DNA of 9,103 nt from an uncultured Clostridia bacterium (lineage in GTDB: Bacteria; Bacillota; Clostridia; Oscillospirales; Oscillospiraceae), in contig CALZAG010000058.1 in NCBI GenBank assembly GCA_945613045.1, positions 1 through 9,103 on the forward strand, in the 5' to 3' direction. Below are positions 1 to 5,302 of the stretch, one piece after another (within the stretch, counting starts at the first letter, position 1; each line of letters begins with the position of its first letter). A program made the position numbers and the translations under genes. The notes under the pieces were generated by a model. It was not told where the DNA came from. It ran no database searches and was given only the letters and a program-made list of their open reading frames with translations.

Positions 1-15
1 GGTCCGGAGTTTTTT
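1..15. terminator. Possible right half of a terminator cut by the window edge
   Basis: The window opens with GGTCCGGAG followed at once by a run of six T. This is how the 3' arm and U-tract of an intrinsic terminator look. The matching arm (CTCCGGACC) would lie outside the window, so the hairpin cannot be confirmed. It would serve a plus-strand gene to the left, and if bidirectional also the NifX-like gene that ends at 32. This is inference from half a structure. Confidence 0.3.
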
Positions 16-31
16 ATGTTCATTCGACGGC

Positions 32-460
32 TCAGTGGCAGCCGCAGCCGCAGCTGCCCTCGTCATGGTCATGACCGCCGCAGCAGCCGCCTTCATCGTG
101 TCCGTGGCATCCGCTGCAGCCGCCTCCGCAGCCGCCCTCGTCGGACAGGAAAGGAAGCTGACCGCGCATCATCAGCTCGGCGGCATCATCTGAGTTGCCG
201 CAGAAGCCGGCAAATGCAACTATGCCGTACTCGGCAAGAGCCTGCCTTGCGCTGGGACCGATATTGCCGACGATAACAACGTCTGCGCCGCAGCTGTCCA
301 TCAGGTCGGCGACGGCCTGATGTCCGCTCTCCTGAACCTCGACGAGCTCCTTGGAGACGAGCTCGGTCTGATCCTCATTCGTCTTGTAGATCGCAAACAT
401 TTCGGCATGGCCGAAGTGCTCAAATATCTCGTTGTCCTTGTATGCTACCGCAATTACCAT
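32..460 (-). CDS. NifX/NifB-type dinitrogenase iron-molybdenum cofactor-binding family protein with Cys/His-rich tail
   Basis: This 142-residue protein belongs to the small NifX/NifB C-terminal/VnfX-like family (COG1433 type), whose members bind Fe-S or iron-molybdenum cofactor precursors in the cytoplasm. Residues 1-106 form the domain: an MVIAVAY first strand, the hallmark HFGHAEMF (15-22, usually HFGRAxxF) and the GNIGPSARQAL turn (65-75). Residues 107-142 are an added Gly-rich tail with eight Cys (C111, C115, C118, C126, C127, C137, C139, C141) and five His, which should bind metal. The start is set by an AGGAG seven bases upstream that overlaps the end of mrp. The two genes are two bases apart and surely co-transcribed. 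No nif structural genes are visible, so a general Fe-S or metal-handling role with Mrp is more likely than nitrogen fixation. The family call is firm; the exact cargo is unknown. Confidence 0.9.
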   Translation of the reverse strand: MVIAVAYKDNEIFEHFGHAEMFAIYKTNEDQTELVSKELVEVQESGHQAVADLMDSCGADVVIVGNIGPSARQALAEYGIVAFAGFCGNSDDAAELMMRGQLPFLSDEGGCGGGCSGCHGHDEGGCCGGHDHDEGSCGCGCH

Positions 461-462
461 AG

Positions 463-1278
463 TTATTCTCCTTTTTCTATAAAGTCTGCCAGCTCACTGA
501 GAGCATCGGCGTTAACACTTTCAACTTCACCGGCATCGACCATCGTCGCAACGACCGGGTCGATGGGCAAACGCGCATAGTGGGCGATACCGAACTCCCC
601 AGCGACCTGCTTAACCTTGCTCGCGCCGAAGATCTCATGCTCCTTGCCGCAGTCGGGACACTTATAATAGCTCATATTCTCCACGATTCCGAGCACGGGG
701 ATGTTCATGAGCTTTGCCATGTTGACGGCCTTTGCAACTATCATGGACACCAGCTCCTGGGGAGAAGTGACGATGATTATACCGTCAACGGGCAGGGACT
801 GGAACACGGTGAGAGGAACGTCGCCTGTACCGGGAGGCATATCGACGAACATGAAATCAACGTTATCCCAAAGCACGTCGCTCCAGAACTGCGTCACGAC
901 GCCCGCGATAACGGGGCCGCGCCACACGACGGGGTCGGTCTCATTGTCAAGGATAAGGTTGATGGACATTATCTGCGTGCCCTTATTGGAATAGCAGGGT
1001 ATGAGAAGCTCCTCGGTGCCGTGGGCGTGCTCGGTTATGCCGAAGCCCTTGGGGATCGACGGGCCGGTCACGTCGGCGTCAAGCACCGCCGCCTGATAGC
1101 CGCGGCGCTGCATCTCGCTTGCCATAAGGCTCGTCACGAGGCTCTTGCCCACGCCGCCCTTGCCGCTGACGACGGCGATAACCTTTTTGACGCTTGCAGC
1201 CGGATTAAGCTTTGCGCTCATGTCGCGCTCGCTGCAGTTTTCGCCGCAGGTGGAGCAGTCGTGTGTACATTCGCTCAT
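463..1278 (-). CDS. mrp: Mrp/NBP35 family iron-sulfur carrier P-loop ATPase
   Basis: This 271-residue cytoplasmic protein is a Mrp/ApbC/NBP35-type scaffold, a family that carries [4Fe-4S] clusters to apo-proteins in an ATP-dependent way. The deviant Walker A motif GKGGVGKS is at 39-46, the LDADVTGPSIP switch region at 66-76, and the second nucleotide motif DMPPGTGD at 146-153. The cluster-bridging CPDC (C207, C210) follows NMSYYK. The N-terminus carries a further four-Cys motif (C4, C8, C11, C15; spacing C-x3-C-x2-C-x3-C), analogous to but more compact than the N-terminal cluster site of eukaryotic NBP35. Length is normal for the family. A TTAGGAG ribosome site lies about ten bases upstream, and the gene has its own promoter at 1328-1356. 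It is followed two bases later by the NifX-like gene, a pairing known in anaerobic bacteria and archaea. Identification is firm; client proteins are unknown. Confidence 0.95.
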   Translation of the reverse strand: MSECTHDCSTCGENCSERDMSAKLNPAASVKKVIAVVSGKGGVGKSLVTSLMASEMQRRGYQAAVLDADVTGPSIPKGFGITEHAHGTEELLIPCYSNKGTQIMSINLILDNETDPVVWRGPVIAGVVTQFWSDVLWDNVDFMFVDMPPGTGDVPLTVFQSLPVDGIIIVTSPQELVSMIVAKAVNMAKLMNIPVLGIVENMSYYKCPDCGKEHEIFGASKVKQVAGEFGIAHYARLPIDPVVATMVDAGEVESVNADALSELADFIEKGE

Positions 1279-1327
1279 TGTGATGTATCTCCTAAAAAAT
1301 TATTTCCGTCTATTGTCGGTTTCGTTA

Positions 1328-1356
1328 ATTATAATACTTCTATGCCCGTTTGTCCA
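1328..1356 (-). promoter_or_regulatory. Sigma-A-type promoter of the mrp/nifX-like pair
   Basis: Read on the minus strand: TGGACA (1351-1356), a spacer of exactly 17 bases, then a perfect TATAAT (1328-1333). The -35 box lies in the last codons of the Gx-transporter gene, which ends at 1340. Transcription should start near 1321, giving a leader of roughly 40 bases before the mrp ATG at 1278. No terminator is visible between the transporter gene and mrp, so read-through from the upstream pair may add to expression. Confidence 0.75.
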
Positions 1357-1846
1357 GCCTTTTTACAGCTCTTGTGAGATACATGGCGCCGAGGCCGGTG
1401 AAGGCGCCGGTGACTATGGCCGAGGCTATGAGTACCGGGGCATAGACTAAAAGTCCCGCGGTCTTTGTTAGCGCTATTGCCACTGCGAGCTGACCTGCGT
1501 TGTGCGCTGCGGCGCCGAGGATGCTGACCGCCCACAGCATTTTTTCCGGGAAGCTCTTCAACGTGAGGCACATAACGGCGTATGCGAGCGCACCTCCCGC
1601 GATGCTGAACAGCAGGGCCGACACGCCGCCGGCGAAAACGCTGCCCAGTATTATCCTCACCAGCAGTATAAGTCCGGCCTCTCTGCGGCCGAGAACGAGC
1701 ATTGCCACAAGGGTTATCATGTTTGCAATGCCCAGCTTCACGCCGGGGATCGGCACGGGAGCCGGTATCTGGGCTTCTATGACGAACACGATGAGGGACA
1801 GCGCCGTGAGCATCGCCATGAGGGTAAGCTTCCGCGTCTTAGGCAT
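1340..1846 (-). CDS. Gx transporter family membrane protein (EetB-like; 'heptaprenyl diphosphate synthase component I' family)
   Basis: This 168-residue, very hydrophobic protein has about five predicted membrane segments. It matches the Gx-transporter family, an ECF S-component-like fold often annotated as heptaprenyl diphosphate synthase component I. Family marks are the early PGVKLGIANMITL segment (34-46), the small-residue segment around GGVSALLFSIAGG (73-85) and AHNAGQL (114-120). The substrate is not established from sequence; in Gram-positive extracellular electron transfer loci a related protein (EetB) sits beside a NusG-domain-II protein (EetA). Here the start overlaps the NusG-domain-II gene by eight bases, and a G-rich ribosome site lies inside that gene, so translation is probably coupled. 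No polyprenyl synthase, ApbE or FMN-binding protein is visible nearby. The family is fairly sure; flavin or electron-transfer function is inferred from the pairing only. Confidence 0.85.
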   Translation of the reverse strand: MPKTRKLTLMAMLTALSLIVFVIEAQIPAPVPIPGVKLGIANMITLVAMLVLGRREAGLILLVRIILGSVFAGGVSALLFSIAGGALAYAVMCLTLKSFPEKMLWAVSILGAAAHNAGQLAVAIALTKTAGLLVYAPVLIASAIVTGAFTGLGAMYLTRAVKRLDKRA

Positions 1847-2210
1847 CTATGTAGCCCCCCTCGATCTCTATCGTCAGGCGGTGCGGCAGGCACACTATCG
1901 GAACTCCGGCTTCAGCCACCGTCCCCTGACGTATGCAGATATGGTCGCGGCAGTCAGCGTCAGTCACGCTTATGCTGCCCGGCTCTATGTGTATCTTATT
2001 ATATCCGAACTCGGTCCGTATTTCCATGTCATATGCTACAGTTACCGTGTCGAGGTTGATTTTTTCGTAAACCTCGCCGTCGACGCGGATAACGGCCACC
2101 GTTCCCTGCATACCGAAATGCCGCAAAAGGGCAAACGCGCCTATGCACACAAGGAATATGGCCGCGAAAATAGCTATCCACTTTTTCATCTTCATATTCA
2201 TATTATTCAT
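1839..2210 (-). CDS. NusG domain II-containing membrane-anchored protein (EetA-like)
   Basis: This 123-residue protein has one N-terminal membrane anchor (about residues 11-30) after a Lys-containing start, so the rest should face outside the membrane. The remainder is a single NusG-domain-II fold (pfam07009 type; unrelated in role to transcription factor NusG). The diagnostic pattern is present: ADCRDHICIRQG (C87, C92) and later IVCLPHRLTIEI (C107). Three conserved Cys in an exported domain suggest a redox or metal function, but the biochemical role is not known. It leads the minus-strand operon and overlaps the Gx-transporter gene. There are four in-frame ATGs (2210, 2201, 2195, 2189) and none has a good ribosome site. 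The first is chosen because the predicted transcription start falls exactly on it; a later start at 2189 would shorten the protein by seven residues without affecting the anchor. Confidence 0.85.
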   Translation of the reverse strand: MNNMNMKMKKWIAIFAAIFLVCIGAFALLRHFGMQGTVAVIRVDGEVYEKINLDTVTVAYDMEIRTEFGYNKIHIEPGSISVTDADCRDHICIRQGTVAEAGVPIVCLPHRLTIEIEGGYIDA

Positions 2211-2216
2211 GAACCT

Positions 2217-2245
2217 ATTGTAAATAAATCCGCCTTGCTTGTCAA
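2217..2245 (-). promoter_or_regulatory. Promoter of the NusG-II/Gx-transporter operon
   Basis: Read on the minus strand: a perfect TTGACA (2240-2245), a 17-base spacer, then TACAAT (2217-2222). With the usual distance, transcription would start at about 2210, which is the A of the annotated ATG, so the transcript may be leaderless. The -35 box shares five bases with the -35 box of the opposing plus-strand promoter. Confidence 0.75.
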
Positions 2246-2267
2246 TGAGCAGAAATAATGGTATAAT
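2239..2267 (+). promoter_or_regulatory. Promoter of the FHA-SEDS / PBP / ABC-F / DUF218 operon
   Basis: TTGTCA (2239-2244), a 17-base spacer, and a perfect TATAAT (2262-2267) preceded by TG at 2259-2260, which makes an extended -10. Transcription should start near 2274. A second TATAAT lies at 2270-2275 but has no -35 box at suitable spacing. An AAATAAT (2253-2259) / ATTATTT (2276-2282) inverted repeat brackets the -10 region and could be an operator or just AT-rich sequence. Confidence 0.8.
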
Positions 2268-2292
2268 GCTATAATATTATTTATCTTCAAAA

Positions 2293-2301
2293 AAAGAGGT
2301 G
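2293..2301 (+). promoter_or_regulatory. Ribosome binding site that fixes a TTG start at 2308
   Basis: The sequence AAAGAGGTG at 2293-2301 complements the 16S rRNA 3' end well. A GTG at 2299 opens the frame but lies within this site, so it cannot be the start. The in-frame TTG at 2308 is six bases downstream, the normal spacing. The protein therefore probably begins MSGVIVSL. Confidence 0.75.
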
Positions 2302-2307
2302 AACCGA

Positions 2308-4002
2308 TTGTCCGGCGTCATTGTCAGCCTTATTTCGTATATCCTCCCCCTTTTTGCACTGATCGTGCTTATCCGCTGTATGCGCTCCATGCTCAGCAGC
2401 AAATCACAGACGGAGATCTGGGGCTATATACACAAGGACGAGGGCGTTGCGCTGATAAACCACTGGGAAAATCTCATAGGCCGCTCCCGCTCGGCGGACA
2501 TATGCCTGCCCTATGATACCGTCAGCCGCGTGCACGCGGTTCTTATCCGCAGCCCCAAGGGTGTCTGGCGCATATTTGATATCTTCTCCAAGGGCGGCGT
2601 CTGGGTCAACGGCGACAAGGTTCAGAGCACGGGCTCCGTCGTGAAGGACGGGGATGTCCTAAACCTCGCCGGAAACAGCGTGCGCTTCCGCGATATAAGC
2701 GAAAAGCAGCGCGACGCCATCGAGGCCCGCCGCACCATGAGCTGGAAGAAGGTGCATCCCGCCGTTACGCTGATGTTTCTCAGCATTTTTCAGGCTCTGC
2801 TGCTTATCGAAAACTGCGTTAATGCCGAATCTGAGTATTTAGCCGGCATAGGGTTGGGCTTTGTGCTGCTCATTCTCCTTGAATGGTTCTGCTATTTTGC
2901 CATGCGCAGCATAAGGCGCACGGGCTTTGAGGTCGAGACCATAGCCTTTTTCCTGTCCTCGATCGGGCTTTCCATTATCGCCTCCTCCGTTCCGGAGGAG
3001 ATGATCCGTCAGATGATAATAGTTTTTGCAGGCGTTGTGCTGTTTTTCGTGCTGGGCTGGTGGCTCAGGGATCTTGACCGCACAAAGAAGCTCAGGCTCC
3101 CGCTCGCGGTATTATCCCTTCTCGTTCTGGCCGCGGTATTGGTCCTGGCAGAAAGTCAGTACGGCGCGAAAAACTGGATCGAGATCGCCGGGATCTCCAT
3201 CCAGCCTTCGGAATTTGTCAAGGTCGCCTTCATCTATGTGGGCGCCGCTACACTCGACAGACTGTTCAGCACCAGAAACCTTATCGCATTCATAAGCTTT
3301 TCCGCGCTGTGCGTCATATTCCTTGCACTTAGCAGCGATTTCGGCACCGCGCTCATATTCTTCGTGACCTTCCTCGTCATCTCATTTATGCGCTCGGGCT
3401 CCATCGCTACCGTCGCCCTCGCCGTTACGGGCGCGGGCATGGCGGGCTTCCTCATGCTGCGCATCAAGACCCACGTTGCTCAGCGCTTTGCCGCGTGGGG
3501 GCACGTTTGGGAGGACGTTTACGACACCGGATACCAGCAGACCCACGCCATGTCGGCCGGAGCCTCCGGCGGGCTTTTCGGCAAGGGCGCCGGCAACGGC
3601 TGGCTCAAGGGCACCTTCGCCGGCAATACGGACACGGTCTTCGGCGTCATGTGCGAGGAGCTTGGGCTCATCATCGCCATCTGCGCGGTGCTCGCCATTC
3701 TGGCTCTGACCTTCTTCGCCGTTCGCAACTCCGGCCACGGGCGCAGCGCTTACTATTCGATCGCAGCCTGCGCTACAGCGTCTATGTTCATGGTTCAGGT
3801 CGCGCTGAACGTTTTCGGCTCTGTTGACATTCTGCCCTTCACGGGCGTCACCTTCCCATTCGTCTCCCGCGGCGGTACCTCCGTGCTGGCCTGCTGGATG
3901 CTGCTGGCCTTCATAAAGGCAGGAGACACACGCAAGGGCGCAAGCTTCGTCGTCAAGCCGCCTGACGCCAAATCGCGCAGGAAAAAGGAGGCTGAAGCAT
4001 GA
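2308..4002 (+). CDS. FHA domain-SEDS fusion: RodA/FtsW/SpoVE family peptidoglycan glycosyltransferase
   Basis: This 564-residue membrane protein (TTG start) joins a phosphothreonine-reading domain to a SEDS cell wall polymerase. Order: one membrane segment (about 5-25); a cytoplasmic FHA domain (about 50-120) with the key residues G58-R59, S73-R74-x-H76 and N101-G102; then a SEDS domain of about ten membrane segments from residue 145 onward. The SEDS part shows GYQQTHAMSAGASGGLFGKG, then the NTD motif whose D442 aligns with the catalytic Asp of the family (E. coli FtsW D297), and CEELG after it. It should polymerise lipid II glycan strands outside the membrane, paired with the PBP encoded next. 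FHA domains bind Thr-phosphorylated partners, so control by a PknB-type kinase is likely though none is in the window. Plain RodA/FtsW proteins are about 380-420 residues; the excess is the FHA region. The stop overlaps the PBP start (ATGA). RodA-like rather than FtsW-like is inferred from the PbpA-type partner. Confidence 0.92.
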   Translation: MSGVIVSLISYILPLFALIVLIRCMRSMLSSKSQTEIWGYIHKDEGVALINHWENLIGRSRSADICLPYDTVSRVHAVLIRSPKGVWRIFDIFSKGGVWVNGDKVQSTGSVVKDGDVLNLAGNSVRFRDISEKQRDAIEARRTMSWKKVHPAVTLMFLSIFQALLLIENCVNAESEYLAGIGLGFVLLILLEWFCYFAMRSIRRTGFEVETIAFFLSSIGLSIIASSVPEEMIRQMIIVFAGVVLFFVLGWWLRDLDRTKKLRLPLAVLSLLVLAAVLVLAESQYGAKNWIEIAGISIQPSEFVKVAFIYVGAATLDRLFSTRNLIAFISFSALCVIFLALSSDFGTALIFFVTFLVISFMRSGSIATVALAVTGAGMAGFLMLRIKTHVAQRFAAWGHVWEDVYDTGYQQTHAMSAGASGGLFGKGAGNGWLKGTFAGNTDTVFGVMCEELGLIIAICAVLAILALTFFAVRNSGHGRSAYYSIAACATASMFMVQVALNVFGSVDILPFTGVTFPFVSRGGTSVLACWMLLAFIKAGDTRKGASFVVKPPDAKSRRKKEAEA

Positions 4003-5285
4003 AAAAGGTTTCATTAAGAGCATCCTTTGCCCTTTTCATGGCTTTTATGATGATAGTCGGCCTCGTCGTATACGTTGTGCGTTATATTCAGCACGGCGAG
4101 GAATGGGCGCTGTATTTCGATGCGTCCACCTCCGGCTGCGAATATACCCTCACGGACCGGAACGGAACCGTGCTTGCCAAGATGGGCGGCGGCGGAAAAT
4201 ACTACGCCGAGGACGCGAATATCCGCACCGCCTGCTATCAGCTCGTGGGCGATTATGTCGGGAACGTCGGCACGGGCGCGCTGCAGTCATTCCAGAAGCA
4301 GCTTTCGGGCTTCAGTCTTATTACGGGCATCGAGGAGCGCGAGGACGTTACCCTGAAGCTTACGGTCGACGCAGACCTCAACCTCAAGGCGTATGAGGCG
4401 CTCAACGGGCGCAGCGGCGCGGTCATCATGTGCAACTACAGGACGGGTGAGATCCTTTGCATGGTATCCTCCCCTTCCATCGACCCTATGAATCCGCCCG
4501 AGACGCTGCCCGACGGCGCTTATATAAACCGCTGCATAAGCTCCACCTTCGTCCCCGGCTCCGTTTTCAAGCTTGTGACGCTTACCGCCGCCATTGAAAA
4601 CATCGACGATGTTTACCACCGCAGCTTCAGCTGCTCAGGCTCGCTTAATGTTAAAGGCGTCAATATAAACTGCACCGGCGTCCACGGCGAGCAGACCATC
4701 GAGCAGGCTCTTGCCAATTCCTGCAACTGTGCATTCGGCCAGATAGCTCTTGAGCTCGGCCCCGATATAATCGCCGAATACGCCGGGAAGCTCGGCATCA
4801 CACAGCAGCTCAAGCTGGACGATATAACCACGGCCGCGGGCAATTACGATAAGGACAGCTCCATGAGCGCCGCAATGGCCTGGTCCGGCATCGGTCAGTA
4901 CAACGACCTTGTCTCGCCCTACGCCATGATGCGGCTTGTCAGCGCCATAGCAAACGGCGGCACCGTGGTCGAGCCCTCGCTGCTCGGCGTATCGGATACT
5001 AAAACCGAGCTTGTTTCCGCGGATACGGCGCAGAAGGTCGCGTCCATGATGAACTACAACGTCGTCTACAAATACGGCTCCTCCACCTTCCCCGGCTTAA
5101 ACATCTCCGCCAAGACGGGAACAGCCGAGGTCGGCGACGGCAAGCCGAGCCACGGCTGGTTCGTGGGCTTTTTAAACGACGAACAGCACCCCTACGCCTT
5201 CGCCGTGCTGGTCGAAAACGGCGGCAGCGGTCTGCGCGCCGCGGGCGCCGTTGCAAACACCGTGCTTCAGGCGGCGGTCAAGTAA
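3999..5285 (+). CDS. Class B penicillin-binding protein, PbpA-like D,D-transpeptidase
   Basis: This 428-residue protein has an N-terminal membrane anchor (about 7-29) and an outside-facing transpeptidase domain that cross-links peptidoglycan stem peptides. All three active-site motifs are present: S188-V-F-K191 (nucleophile Ser), S241-C-N243, and K372-T-G-T375. The region around GRSGAVIMCNYRTGEILCM leads into the catalytic domain as in the actinobacterial PbpA group. The stretch between anchor and catalytic domain is only about 110 residues, so the protein is short beside many class B PBPs (roughly 490-700). The start overlaps the SEDS stop by four bases (ATGA), with AAGGAGG seven bases upstream, so the two are translationally coupled and probably form the polymerase/cross-linker pair. 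The call is firm; whether it serves elongation, division or sporulation is not shown by sequence. Confidence 0.93.
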   Translation: MKKVSLRASFALFMAFMMIVGLVVYVVRYIQHGEEWALYFDASTSGCEYTLTDRNGTVLAKMGGGGKYYAEDANIRTACYQLVGDYVGNVGTGALQSFQKQLSGFSLITGIEEREDVTLKLTVDADLNLKAYEALNGRSGAVIMCNYRTGEILCMVSSPSIDPMNPPETLPDGAYINRCISSTFVPGSVFKLVTLTAAIENIDDVYHRSFSCSGSLNVKGVNINCTGVHGEQTIEQALANSCNCAFGQIALELGPDIIAEYAGKLGITQQLKLDDITTAAGNYDKDSSMSAAMAWSGIGQYNDLVSPYAMMRLVSAIANGGTVVEPSLLGVSDTKTELVSADTAQKVASMMNYNVVYKYGSSTFPGLNISAKTGTAEVGDGKPSHGWFVGFLNDEQHPYAFAVLVENGGSGLRAAGAVANTVLQAAVK

Positions 5286-5302
5286 TTTTCAGGAGAAAAA
5301 AC

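Noticed and set aside
38..150. GCCGCAG-rich stretch considered as a DNA repeat array or CRISPR-like element
   Set aside because: The repetition is explained by the Gly/Cys/His-rich coding tail of the NifX-like protein; units are short, degenerate and in frame.
32..1278. Nitrogen fixation locus suggested by the NifX-like gene
   Set aside because: No nitrogenase structural or FeMo-cofactor genes are present; Mrp plus NifX-like pairs are widespread in anaerobes that do not fix nitrogen.
580..1377. A 265-codon open frame on the plus strand opposite mrp
   Set aside because: It lies antisense to the unmistakable Mrp gene, has no ribosome site or recognisable domain, and has the His/Ala/Arg-rich composition of an antisense shadow in GC-rich DNA.
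1500..2258. A 252-codon plus-strand frame opposite the Gx-transporter and NusG-II genes
   Set aside because: It spans two well-supported minus-strand genes and runs into the divergent promoter region; no family motif is visible.
2211..2298. Possible riboswitch in the divergent intergenic region
   Set aside because: Only about 20-35 bases are transcribed ahead of the plus-strand gene and none ahead of the minus-strand gene; too short for a known riboswitch.
3382..4023. A 213-codon minus-strand frame opposite the SEDS and PBP junction
   Set aside because: It is antisense to conserved SEDS catalytic sequence and has low-complexity composition, with no promoter or ribosome site.
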